This document shows, piece after piece, positions 9,590-20,072 of a stretch of DNA of 20,902 bases. Position 1 is the first letter of the stretch, and every line of letters begins with the position of its first letter. A model generated the notes under the pieces. The model was not told the DNA's origin. It saw only the letters and a list, made by a program, of their open reading frames with translations, and made no database searches. This stretch comes from Larix sibirica. Its lineage: Eukaryota; Streptophyta; Pinopsida; Pinales; Pinaceae. The stretch covers positions 7,920 through 28,821 of the forward strand of contig NWUY0300009717.1 of NCBI GenBank assembly GCA_004151065.3, in the 5' to 3' direction. A program made the position numbers and the translations under genes.

Positions 9590-10150
9590 ATTGCTAGATT
9601 GTATATCTACTTGCTTGTTGTCATTGCTTTGATTACTTCAAAGAGGGTATAATCCCCCCCAGACCCCATCCAAGGGTTTAATCATATTCTCATCCCAAGA
9701 CACCTATGAACTTTCCAAGCCACGCTTCCCAACAAAGGAAACATGTTAACTAATTCCTTCCAAATAATTGAATCCTATACATGGTTTTTGCATTTCTTTT
9801 ATCCAATTTTCCACTGTCCAAGAGCAATATATTTTTTAATCACTACTTTTCCCCACAACCTCTCTACCTTCAAGATTCTCCATAAGCTTGCACAAATACA
9901 TGTATATTTTTTAGTCGCCTTTCTTGATCTTTAGGTTTTGCCACTATCTTCCATTTCATGAAAGGAATACCTATTTCATTTTCCATGTCCACAAAAAACT
10001 AGAACATTTCCTCATTATTCTATCCAAGAATCCTATGAATAACCCCCTATAACACCAATTGGTCACCCCACCTTCTATTTAGGTTTAAGGGAAAATCCTA
10101 GATATTTTAATCTCCCTCAAAGCTTTGCATTGTGTATGACAAAGTTTATT
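9590..10150 (-). pseudogene. LINE fragment: end of RT and post-RT linker
   Basis: On the minus strand, in several frames, this reads KIVAKPKDQ, then LWRILKVERLWGKVVIKKYI, then SIIWKELVNMFPLL, then a WKVHRCLG-like segment and NPWMGSGGDYTL. Plant L1-type LINEs have this succession just after the RT core: W-x-K-I-x-x-PK, then LW-x-K-V-x-x-x-KY, then S-x-x-W-K-x-L-V, then W-x-x-G, then DPW-x-G. Frameshifts and stops are frequent. It corresponds to a part upstream of that retained in the piece at 10385-11830, yet it lies downstream of that piece in minus-strand order. It is therefore either a second insertion or a rearranged copy. Confidence 0.6.
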
Positions 10151-10384
10151 TTTAGGTAGAAATACTATTTTCTATTCAAGTCGAACATAAAATACAATCC
10201 ATAGGTGTTGAGGCACAACATTTGGAAACTATTCAAGTTTAATGGCTATAAGACCTCCTCAACCAACTATTATAATCTGTGCCCCCAGTGGACTACCAAA
10301 AGGCGCACACATAATACTTATCAACTGCATCTAGAAAACATAGGGTCCTACAAATCCATTTCATCACATATCATATCCATGAGA
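10151..10384. other. Junction between two minus-strand LINE pieces
   Basis: No clear domain is seen. On the minus strand KALREIKISRIFP near 10090-10130 could be the last part of RT. No poly(T) tract, expected as the plus-strand image of a minus LINE tail, is present here. Confidence 0.35.
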
Positions 10385-10464
10385 TTACATGAAGTTCATA
10401 GGTCTTGAAGAGACCTTGAGTCCCTCATTGTACTCATCAATAAATAATCGACCAACCTCTACTA

Positions 10465-10834
10465 ATAATGCTTCTTTGGACAAGGAGTTTGAATATGTGT
10501 TCAATTCTTGATAGACATGAGTAAAAGTGACCAACTGGAATATGCCACTAATATCCTTTAGATGTAGAGCAATTTGATGAATACCCATGTTGTGGATTTT
10601 AATCTCATCATTCATCCACTGAATAACCATAGCCAAATCACCAAATACCTGTAATTGAGCTATATCCTTCTCAACAACAAAATTCAATATATAGAAAAGT
10701 GCATTAAATTCACCAAAATTATTTGTCCCCGCCCCCAAAATAGCCTCACTCGTAAAATAGTGACTATTTGAATGGTAATGAACAAATCATAGGCCACAAG
10801 TATTCCATATCCCTTGGCAGGCCCCATCGAAAAA
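10465..10834 (-). pseudogene. LINE RNase H domain, mostly one frame
   Basis: After a FFDGAC start (10817-10834, first catalytic Asp) and a frameshift, one open frame carries the rest of a plant RNase H: GTNNFGEFNALFYIL (catalytic Glu), LQVFGDLAMVIQW (third Asp; usually FGDS), FTHVYQELN, and LSKEAL at the end. The fourth acidic position, normally Asp before LSK, reads SNSLSK here, so a catalytic residue appears lost. The open frame is 117 codons long (10738-10385), unusually well preserved for this window. In active elements it would remove template RNA during reverse transcription. Confidence 0.8.
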
Positions 10835-10899
10835 TATCTAAGGAAAATCCTCGTTCATAGTTACCTCTGCAAGAATTCAACTAGGATTTGGTAGATAGG

Positions 10900-11290
10900 T
10901 TGGAGAATAGTAAGTAAAGAGCACCAATGTTTGTGAAATGATCTTGAATGTAGGAACTTGTTTCTCATCAAACAACATCTTATTCCTTACCAACCAAATG
11001 TCCCAATTGATTAATTATGGAATTGCTAGATATGTATTAAGTTCCCTACGATTAAAGAACCATAAGAAGCAATCATCCAAAAAGGTTTATCCCATAGGTT
11101 TCTCAAATCAAGATGGCACTCGACCTCTGTTTAGACCTATCGAATGAAGGGGCAAAAAAGAAGGTCATTTGTTTTTTTGTTACACTTACAAAGAATACAC
11201 ATAAACAAGTTCTATTTTGTTGTTTTGTTGCAACCTATCCCAAGTTAAAACTTGCTTGTTCAGAAACAACCAAAAAATAAGAACACTTTT
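10900..11290 (-). pseudogene. LINE zinc-binding RT C-terminal domain remnant
   Basis: Minus-strand reading gives IFWLFLNKQVLTWDRLQQNN near 11280-11220, then a Cys-rich stretch with C-x-x-C-K-C, and later WDIWLVRNKMLFDEKQV near 11010-10950. These are the WL-x-x-x-x-x-LTWDxL core, the metal-binding cysteines and the W-x-x-W-x-x-RN segment of plant LINEs. Frames change between the parts. Confidence 0.65.
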
Positions 11291-11830
11291 ACGTGGAGCT
11301 GCAACCTTCTACAACTTTTTCCACCACCATCTAGGATCCTCTACCACTGTAGAATTCAAAGCAATGTATCCCAATGTAGCAATATATCTAATGAATTTAT
11401 TAAAGACAAGCAAGTTGATCACTATCATCTCTAATTCTTATGTGATCCCTCTAAAGATTATGTAGAAATCTTTCCCATCTCAAAGTCCACTCCATAGCTA
11501 ACCTCAAATATTGCGCTTGAATCCATTCTTGTTTCCATATATCAATTTTCAAAAGATCAATGAATTTGTCCAAGGTGCACCTGCCATGTCCTTGAAGGTA
11601 CCTATCAAATCATCAATCCTGTAATAGCAGCAACTCCCACTTGGACTTGATAATTTGAAGCCCACCCACCATACCAAAAACCAACCAATAATTGGAAACA
11701 AGGTTAAGGCTTTCCACTGTGTGCTTATGTCTATGTAAAATGGTGGATAGAGAGGAAACATATATTAATCTAAGATCCACCATAAATTTTGCTTGAGGAA
11801 GCAATAAAGAGATCATGATTTGACCTTGAA

Positions 11831-13283
11831 ATTCATCCTCTGGGAACTACTACCCATTAGCCCACACCTCCTTACAAATATTTTTCCATTAATGTTTAAC
11901 TTGTGTGTGTGTATATCAAGTACAATTTATCACATCCTTGGGAAGAGAGTAGATCTCATGCAAGAAATTTTTATCCTTGCCATTTTTTATTCATCATCTA
12001 TTTGTGAGCAAGAGGAGGAGGAATTCATTCAACTAAACATTTCTCTCCCATGCTATGGGAGTTTTTCCTCTTCTAGTTTTAGGAAGAACTTGTGTGAATA
12101 TCATGGTTGTTATGCATGATATGTTTGCAATGGAAACAATATCCAAATCACTTGTGGCTAGTAAGAATTGTGGAGGTTGGAGATTTTCGACTGGAGATAT
12201 GAGAGGAAATGGGATGGTTTGAGGGAAAATCTATGGCTGGCATGTCCAAAAAACTTGAAGAAAACACTATAAAACATGTAACCTTGGTATTACTTCTCAT
12301 GGACTAATTGAACAAGTTTTTTCCTCCAAGTATTTCCCATAAAGCAACCAAGATCTTGGAATCTTTCTACCTTCACTAAAGAGCAATAGGAGGGAAGAAG
12401 ATACTTGAGGTACTATTGAGAAAAGAAAGGGAAGATATTCCATGTGTTGTGTAGGGTGGTGAAAAGAGTGGCATTATTTGATTGATGCTTGAATGAGGTT
12501 CTAGAGTGCCCAAAAATGAGTATAATGTTTATGTCATGGGAGTAATGGGTCAGGTTAGTGACATTATAGATATGTACAAATTTCCCCTTTTATGGTGGTA
12601 TCATGGTCTAGCTTGGGGGTGGAGTCCTTAGTTGATTCCTACAATTGGGTCGTAAAGTCCTCCTTAGTAATCAATTTGGTGGACTTGAAATCATGTATAA
12701 ATAAGTTTTTGTAATTATCTCTTGGTAGGGTATGTTCTATTTTTGAAAGCCTAATTTCAATGGGTAATGAATGATATTATCATATGGAATGTTAATTTTG
12801 TTTCTATTTTATATTGAATGTGAATTCTTGTTTATATTGCTATTAGGAGTTGAGTTCGACCTACAAGTTGGTTATAAAAAGTAAAAAAATTATTTTGGAG
12901 ATTTCTAATGGCCAAGGGAGGCATTTAGGATTCACACTTTGGTAGTTTATATTATGGGTTATAAGTCCAAATTTACTAAAATGAGTGTTAACTAAGGGAG
13001 TTGAAATCTAAGTTGTCCAAGTGTGCACCACATTGCTTGATGGAGACAATGCTTGGCCCAAGATATTATGAACATAGGGATTTGATTATGTAGAGTTGAC
13101 TTGATCAATTGGTCAATAATATGATCAGTTAGCGTTTGCATTGGATGTTCCAAGTCCAAATCCACCAGTATTAAATTTTTTGATTTTTCTTTGAGAATTT
13201 ATGGATTACATGGCTTTAGAAAATTGACATTTAACACTAGATACATACACAAATAGATGGAAGGTCAAGATGCATACACAAAT
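11831..13283. other. Unassigned stretch
   Basis: I see no supported gene. Open frames (for example a 99-codon one at 11820-12119, which overlaps the previous feature by 11 bases) lack family features. Purine-rich text near 12120-12480 has a coding-like look in fragments but no recognisable domain. Confidence 0.4.
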
Positions 13284-13507
13284 TGTAATGTCCCCTCCCA
13301 TCATACCAACATGANTCCTAGTCCCCAACCCTCTCACATGTGGAATCCATGACTCCCCATTCTCGTTAGTTGTCCATGTTGAGCTAGTTATTTATTTAAT
13401 AATAAAATAATAATTATGTCCAAATATCAATGTCCAGGAACCTTGTGCCACAATAATAACAAATACCATCATCACATATGTCTGGGGCTTAACATCGGGG
13501 CATTACA
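13284..13507 (-). mobile_element. Short or collapsed LTR, copy C (Ty3/gypsy 3' LTR)
   Basis: The plus strand starts tgtaatgtcccctccc and ends cggggcattaca, so both strands show TG...CA with matching terminal inverted repeats (tgtaatg-cccc / gggg-cattaca). From 13316 onward it matches the last 210 bp of copy B closely. Only the first dozen bases match the start of copies A and B. The internal roughly 2 kb of LTR is absent, and an N lies exactly at that join (13315). The adjoining polypurine tract and chromodomain on the higher-coordinate side show that this is the 3' LTR of a minus-strand element. Confidence 0.75.
13315..13315. other. Ambiguous base (N) at an LTR junction
   Basis: The n separates the first 31 bases of LTR copy C from its last 192 bases, where about 2 kb is missing compared with copy B. 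It is likely an assembly gap or a collapsed repeat. Confidence 0.6.
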
Positions 13508-13520
13508 TTCCCTCCCCTTT
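13508..13520 (-). other. Polypurine tract of the chromovirus
   Basis: On the minus strand aaaggggagggaa lies directly before the TGTAATGCCCC start of the LTR. This is the normal priming site for plus-strand DNA synthesis and fixes the LTR border and orientation. Confidence 0.75.
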
Positions 13521-13572
13521 AAAACAATGCATCGTCCTTGATGCTTATTTATTACACACATAAAATTCAATT

Positions 13573-13660
13573 CTAAAAAAGATTGGGGTATGCTTCCCTC
13601 ATAACATCTTCCTTCTCCCAAGTAATCAATCAGATTAGCCGCAACTCATTTCCTCACCAT
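13573..13660 (-). pseudogene. Ty3/gypsy polyprotein C-terminus (chromodomain remnant)
   Basis: The minus-strand frame reads TWEKEDVMREAYPNLF followed by a stop (13623-13573). The end of a chromodomain in plant chromovirus polyproteins typically reads W-x-x-Y-x-x-(D/E)-x-(A/S)-T-W-E. Upstream codons contain stops and a partly recognisable R-L-I segment. The stop lies about 53 nt before the polypurine tract, the usual layout at the 3' end of such an element. In active elements this domain guides integration to heterochromatin. Everything further upstream of the polyprotein is missing, replaced by the LTR-like segment at 13645. Confidence 0.7.
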
Positions 13661-13800
13661 CTACTTTCCTTTTGTCTACACTACCCGGCGAGTTGTGACT
13701 ACCCACGCTCACCATGACCCTTTGGATATCACCACCCTCACCTAATGGATTTACGTGCTAGACTAGGGACAAGTAATGGTCTATGAGGAAACAAAGGTAA
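13645..13800 (-). mobile_element. Displaced middle segment of the same LTR family
   Basis: This stretch aligns by eye with copy A about 3726-3880 and copy B about 6390-6540. Shared words include tcaccatctactttc, acactacccgg, atatcaccaccctcacc and acaagtaatggtc. It lies directly behind the chromodomain remnant, where polyprotein sequence would be expected. A rearrangement, a nested insertion or an assembly join could produce this. Confidence 0.6.
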
Positions 13801-16147
13801 ACAACTAGAAACTGGAGTAGCTTCATGGGTTTTCATGTGGTAATGGGTTTTTATTTGCACAAGAAAGAAATAATGACTAAGTATGAGATTCCATAAGCTA
13901 TATCGCTCAGTACATATGGCCAAATCAAGTGTGTGAGGGGCCATTGGAATGCCCATGGAAATGAATATGTGATAACATATTCAAATTAATGATTTCCAAA
14001 TGACATATTCTTGAATCACATTCAAGTCAAATTTGCATGTACATCTTTTTTGCATGCAAAACACCATAGTCTATATTTTGAGAACCAAGTTTCTCATACT
14101 TTATTCTAGAGAATTCTGAAGGCAACATTGCAATTTTATACTGTGAGGTGTGAATGTGTATTGTGATCATGTGTATGAGTAAATGAATATCAATGATATG
14201 GTTAATGCAAATTTTGACACTCATTTACCAGTGAAACTTGCATGCAGTGATTAAACTTGGCCTTATAAACTAATTGTTGGGCTCAAGGTTCCTTTTCTTC
14301 ATCTACCTTTACTAAATGATCATCAAACAAAGATGATCGTCTAAAGCGCCTGAATGTTCCCAGCTAACAAAGAACAAGGTTTAGGGACATCTCTAAGGAA
14401 AATTCCTTCCCATTCTAAATCTTTAGCTAGCTCTCATATCAAAAGGGGATTGCACTTAAAATTATATATTCTTTAAACAATCATGCTAGGTTGAAACATG
14501 ATATCAACGTTGTAAATTAAAGAAAGACACGCATATGATAAAATTTTATTTGAAGAGTGATTAAGAAACCAACATTGCATAAAAAATTCATGAGATTGAC
14601 CCATGAATTGATCATTGTTTTTAGTGGGCACCTTTTTCCCATTTTTCATGAAAAAATGATTTCTAGGTGGATGTAGAAGATATAAATATTAATTTACAAT
14701 TTATGAGAGAGATGTAAAATTGATACTCATGGCTACAAATTAGATAGGAAGCAAACTTGGCATATGTAAATGAATCTAGGAAACTCAAGACATAGCAACA
14801 GAGACAACTCACATCAATGTTTGTCACGAGTAGTAATTGTTGGAAGTTTATTTCATTACTGTAGCAAAAAGCTAGAATTTTGACTACATAGAATCCTTCA
14901 ACCCTTACAAATCATCAAAACAACACAAAAATAACAGTGTGGGGACTTACCATAGTCCTCTACTACTCCTCAAATCTAACACGAAATTGCCATAGCAAGG
15001 GTTGCAAAATTCGAAAGTCATATGTCATTTTGTAATTCTTAAATAAAACATAGAGGAAAACATAGAAAAAGATAGTATCATGAAATAAAAACTTGGAAGT
15101 AAGAAAGCAACTCCCCTTCCCATAGCAGAATCACAAATCTCTCTTTTGCTCTTTGGAATGTCCACATCAGAATCACAAATCTCTCTTTCGCTCTTTGTTC
15201 TTGGCAATGAAAGTAAAAATAAAACCTCCATGCTTCCATTATATTCCCATTCCCACCAATAATGGGTGGAAATGTTTCTTGCCATAGATTTTGACTACCA
15301 ATGTGCATGAAAAACCCCTAACTATCATAATAGAATATGGAAATGTTTTATTTGTGGCTTTCATTTTTCCTTAGAATGTTAGTGCTCTCTCTCAACTACA
15401 ACTACATACCTTTTGGAATTATTTTTCTCTTCCTCATGTGAATGTTATGGAAATATTTCCTAAATATTCATTTAATTGCAATGCTATGTAATTAATGGAA
15501 CCATTATTTTTAGTAAGATATATTTGGTTATTAAGATGAATGGTGCATTCCATAATGTTATTTTCTATAGCATATCATCCTTAGCATAACATTATTAAAA
15601 TAAGATTGGTTGGAATTATGGAATTATTCAAACACTATTTGTTGGAACCATGTGGAAACCTTTGCTTTTATTTGAAGTCAAATGATTGTCATATTAATGT
15701 TGATTTTATAGGTTTTTTTTTGTGTGTGTAAGCGAGACTAAAAGATTAAGGGTCATATGTAGGGTAGTCAACTTTTAGTATGTTATTATCCCCACTGATA
15801 ACACAAGTGGTAATGTTGGCTGACATGCTCATTGTGGGATGGACTCATGGACAAACTGATCTCCATTACACTTGGAGCTTATGGGATTACATTTTAATCT
15901 TTTCACGTGGAATGGATATACATATATTTTTTTGCATAAAATAAATGTTTGCATATTTTGCAATTTTTCCATTTTCTATAACTCCAATTATGGGGCTTGT
16001 AAATGTTGCACTCACTTCTCACCGGATCTCTAAAATACATCACTTTCACCTTACCACCTTACAACAATGTGCTTTTGACACCTTCATTGCTAGTATAATT
16101 ATTTTCAATTATAACTAAAAGTCCTTTTTATGTTGGACTAAATACGT
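13801..16147. other. Unassigned AT-rich spacer
   Basis: No gene is supported. It contains a 30-bp direct repeat (15126-15197). Minus-strand open frames around 13738-13956, 14027-14224 and 15025-15308 have no family features. Confidence 0.45.
15126..15197 (+). repeat. 30-bp direct repeat, period 42
   Basis: Copies at 15126-15155 and 15168-15197 start cagaatcacaaatctctctt and differ at one base. The 12-bp spacer makes this a recent short duplication. Confidence 0.8.
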
Positions 16148-16186
16148 TTATTTTTATTTTTATTTTTTATTTTTATTTTTATTTTT
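16148..16186 (+). repeat. (ATTTTT)n microsatellite
   Basis: About six to seven units of attttt with one longer T run, followed by a unique gacaac sequence. Confidence 0.85.
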
Positions 16187-16243
16187 GACAACAATTTTTA
16201 GGTAGGCTTTAGTAAGAATCTATCGCTCTCCTCCATTATTGTC

Positions 16244-16263
16244 TAACCCTAGGCCTAGGGTTA
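16244..16263. other. Perfect 20-bp palindrome
   Basis: taaccctaggcctagggtta is its own reverse complement with no spacer. Each arm contains the CCCTA/TAGGG word found in plant telomere repeats, but only once. Confidence 0.7.
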
Positions 16264-16555
16264 TACTAGAAGCAGGGTCCAATCATTCTATTTGGTTTGT
16301 TATGATATAGTTTGGTGGTTGATACAAGACATCCCTATGCTAATTATGTAAGTCCGACCCATGTTGAGCATAAACCATTGGAAATTAAATGATAACATTT
16401 AAAATGCAAGTGCCTTCATTCATAACTTATTTAACTCAGAATTTGATCTCAAAAAGTATTTTTCCTCAAATCAAGGAGGAGGGAGTGGAGCAAAACCCAT
16501 ATTTATTTTATATATATTTTAAAAAGATATTTTGATAAAAGTAAAAGCAACAAAA

Positions 16556-16774
16556 ATTTAGTTTTAATTTTAGTCATAAAATAGAATTAGTAATTTCTTC
16601 ATGAAATAGTATTAAGATGGAGAAGCTAAAAAACATATCTAATTTTTTACTCTTAATGTTAGTCATAAAGTAAAATTAGTAATTTACTAAAGAGTGGTAT
16701 TTATATCTAATTTTTTACTCTTAATTTTAGTCATAAAAATAAAATTAGTAATTTATTAAATAGTAATATTAACA
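16556..16774 (+). repeat. Three imperfect A/T-rich tandem units
   Basis: The word tagtcataaa followed by aaattagtaattt recurs at 16571, 16660 and 16728 (periods 89 and 68). The last two units (16639-16706 and 16707-16774) both begin taattttttactctta and are much alike. Possibly part of a degraded miniature transposon. No terminal inverted repeat was confirmed. Confidence 0.65.
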
Positions 16775-17745
16775 AAATTAAATTTGAGTTTAATTGTATT
16801 GTAAAAAATACAATTATGACTACATTATCAACTATATCACTTTGAAACAATAGCTTTAGCTATATTTTATTCTTAACAAAGTTCACAACCAACTTTTTAA
16901 CACCTTTATTAAAAAAATTATCATGTACATTACATGATAACATCTCCGGGGTACTTTCAAATCTTCTTGAATATTAAACACATAACTACTTTACATTTTT
17001 ATTTAATTTATAATAATAAATATATTATGTAAGACCAATATTACTTAAAAATAATTAATTGTGTTATTATTGTTTTTTTTATAAAATAAAATTGTGACTA
17101 TTTTGTTTGATGGATATTCTAAGATAAATAATTGTTTTTTATGACCAAACTATAATTACGACTATATTTTAGATAGAAGTTGTTTTTATAATCAAACTAC
17201 AATTATGACTATTTTGTTAGTCTTATATTTAATTTATTTTGCTCTATTCATATTAAATAAGAAAATTTAGTTGTATATCAATCTTCACAAATTTCAAAAC
17301 TAATGTTTTTACTTCTTTGATAATAAAACAAACTTTATGTACTAGTGATTGCGGTACATTTCTACTATACTCTATGGAAAACATATTAAAATGAGTGTGC
17401 ATACAATGGTTGTGGTAGGGATTTCATCTAACCAAGAGTACATTTATGTGGATGCGTATTTTAACTAAGAAATGAACATTTAAAATAGGTCAGAGTGCAT
17501 GCTTGACCAATCAAGTTGGTCATGGTTGCATTTATGGATCAATCCTCATTAAATCATTGGAAATCATAATGAAAAGAATTCGATGATAATGGTAGATGAG
17601 ACAAGGTTGGATAATTCTTGAATCTAACCTGAAGGTTTGAGTTTTGATGACAAGGAGAATGGATGAAATCAGATATGAAAAGTTTTCATAGCATAGAACT
17701 GATTTGTAGCGTGAAGGTGTTAATGTTACATCAGCAAATTTGATA
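16775..17745. other. Unassigned AT-rich stretch before the pseudogene
   Basis: A weak repeat of a gactat-ttttg word occurs near 17096, 17160 and 17208. No 5' LTR matching 20073 onward was found by eye. The frame of the downstream pseudogene may extend left past its ATG (a TAG lies at 17707), with plausible codons between. Confidence 0.4.
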
Positions 17746-20032
17746 ATGTCTACATCGAAAAAACCCAAAGCGCGACCTAAGGTCAAGGCGGTAAAGGAGG
17801 CAGAGATGCCTATTGTCACGATAGATCGCATAGTAGATATTAAAGGTCAGTTGATTGGGAAGGTACCGTTGATGAAGTTCTTGGACTTCAATATGTAGGA
17901 TACTGAGACTTCGCCTATGCTCTAAGAAAGAAATTATGCTAAAGTTGTGGTCCGAGACGATGGTATAGATATAGTAGTTCCAAAATATTGGGTGTGGATT
18001 ATGTCTCTGGTGGATGTCCCACATTTTGGGAGGAGTCCAAGTATAACATGGTGTGTCTAGTTCCTATTGAATTGGGTGCATGGAGGAGCGTTGTGGTTGG
18101 ACAAACCCTATTCAATCGACGTAGATGTGATTCAAAAAGTTTTAGGATTGCCATGTATAAGGAAGGATCCAACTGACTCAATTTGAGCCAGAGATATGAA
18201 AGAAGATGAACTGTATATATATCTTATAAAGTATGGCACTCATAGAGGCACACGAGGTGCAGCAATATCATCAATTACAAACCAACTGGTCAGATTTTCA
18301 ATGTAGATCCTAGCCGGGAACGTGGCGAGGAAGAGTAGAAAAGATGAGTGCCCTGTAGGAGTATTATTTGTTGTAGAGCACTGCACCCAGAGAATTAAGA
18401 TGAACTGGGAAAAGTACCCATTAGAAGAATTTATACAAGACTGTTTAGACATAGAGGATGCGGGTAAAGAATTTCATTTGAGTTGGGTTCTGTTATTGGT
18501 AGGAATGATTGCATGGAGACCAATGCAAGGTATTAACGAGTATGATATATAGGTAACATAGGCATTCCCTGCTCCAAAATTTAATATTTGGCAGTTGAGT
18601 GAAGACAAATATGTGCAACAATGGGACGAATTTGGCATTTCAATGTTGGTATACCAAGATGATTCAAGCTATGACTGAATCATATCGTATTCCTTCACAA
18701 TTGATTGATAAGTATAATGTTGCAGAGTCTTTTTTAGTTAATAATAATAATGATTTTATATCATTGTGCGCAGACCCTTCTAAGAGAACGGAGATGTTCC
18801 CTTTATATGTAGTTGAGGAATATATTCAACAACCCATGGCGGAATGTGTTGCTAAGTTTCAGCTGAAGCCAAATTTAGATGTTGAGATACTAAATACTCC
18901 GAAGGGTACCCAAAAACAAAATAAACAACAAACAAAAGGATCAATGAGCTCGAAGCAAGTGCACGGTTCTCCAAGGATAAGCGCACAAAATAAAAAGGAT
19001 CATGAACAAATTGAGGAGGTACTTTCACTGCGCAAGAAAACACAGACACATATACAAGTAAGAACATAGTTGTTTAAGGAGAAAGGAACTTCGCCAATGG
19101 AACTCACAGAACTAAAAAATATCATTGGTTCAATTGAGACCAATTTGAAAGCAATTGAGATAGACTTGTCACAGGTTTCCTTCCAACAGTTACAAGAGTA
19201 CATTGCAATGTTGACAGAGGAAATGACTGCGCGGCACTTGGATTTGAGTTTATTATTCGGTGATATTCAACAGGTTCACGTAAAGACCATTATTGAACAT
19301 TCTTCTTTGACTACAGTATTAAAGGAGTTACATTTGGAACTGCACCAAGGAGAAACTTTATCTACCATAGCTGAAGAAAAATGCGAAGATATTAAAGTTT
19401 TGATTGAAGGATTGAAGGCATAGAATGAGACACTTAAGGAGCAAATTTCACACACAGAGACACCAGAGCAAGCAGAACTGAAGCAACAGATTTTAAGGCC
19501 GAGGAAATATTTGACAAAGGAAAGAGCCCAATACAAAATCTGTCAAAATTGGTAAACACTAGCTTTATGTTTTGGAGTCATCTACAAGAAGTACCTAAGG
19601 TAGTAGAGAAAGAGAAACAAGTCAAGTCATGGGAAGAATAAATAAAAACTAAAAAGTAGTCCTTACAAACGTTGCCTATGTCTGCAAGAATGGAGGCTAT
19701 GAATGAAATTTCTTGGCTCACAAAGAATATTAATATGGATAAAACAAAGCAGCAATAGATGACTACTCATGTTATGGAATTACAAGAAAAATCTAATATG
19801 TAGTATGTAAACATCACAGAGATTTGTGAGAAGTCCCCAAAAAGTTGTTGAATTGGGTGAATATATGTACCCAAATCAAGAGTCTACAACAAAAGAAGAA
19901 GCAACGAAGTTCCAACAAGATTTTGAGGTTTTCTTGCAATCCGTGGAGCAATTGGACAATCAATTTTTGGAGTTTGCAACACAGTTGAAACACGTGTTCC
20001 CATTAGTTCAACAAGTTATTCCTGAAGGGTAA
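17746..20032 (+). pseudogene. Large gag-like or coiled-coil retroelement protein, decayed
   Basis: A coding region of about 760 codons is followed through four frame segments. Part 1 (17746 to about 18645) starts MSTSKKPKARPKVKA, a basic tail, and then a globular region with WLDKPYSIDVDVIQKVLGLP (about codons 116-135), YGTHRGTRGAA (about 162) and WEKYPLEEFIQDCLD. Part 2 (to about 19490) has an MTESYRIPSQLIDKYN segment, a charged linker and long heptad-like coiled coil (ELTELKNIIGSIETNLKAIE and following). Part 3 (to about 19835) and part 4 (19826-20032) continue the coiled coil and end QQVIPEG. Thirteen in-frame stops, ten of them TAG, and three frameshifts show it is dead. The globular part resembles plant transposon-associated gag-like proteins from memory only. 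I cannot name a family. No protease, RT or integrase motifs were seen. Confidence 0.7.
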
Positions 20033-20060
20033 ATATGGGCTCGAGGGAGATCCCAACATA

Positions 20061-20072
20061 GTGATGGGGGCC
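20061..20072 (+). other. Possible polypurine tract before an LTR
   Basis: gtgatgggggcc lies 30 nt after the pseudogene stop and directly before TGTTGGCG. A purine-rich run followed by TG is how the 3' LTR of a retrotransposon begins. Confidence 0.4.

Larger units (their letters stand above)
10385..11830 (-). mobile_element. Minus-strand L1-type LINE fragment
   Basis: The piece carries, in minus-strand order, a possible post-RT segment (about 11830-11530), a zinc-binding domain (about 11290-10900) and an RNase H domain (10834-10465). This is the same architecture as the LINE at 283-1868 but an independent and differently broken copy. No A tail or target duplication was found, and both ends are indistinct. 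Frameshifts separate each domain. The reading frames were assigned by motif only, so the outer limits are approximate. Confidence 0.7.

Noticed and set aside
11549-11816. Minus-strand frames as an independent gene
   Set aside because: They sit at the upstream end of the minus-strand LINE fragment in the expected order, so they are treated as part of it.
13738-15308. Several short minus-strand open frames
   Set aside because: They show no motif or conservation; one overlaps the displaced LTR segment, another the 30-bp direct repeat.
17532-18024. Overlapping minus-strand open frames
   Set aside because: They lie antisense to the plus-strand pseudogene, whose codons and motifs are far more protein-like.
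19000-19536. Minus-strand open frames of 67-86 codons
   Set aside because: They are antisense shadows of the coiled-coil coding region.
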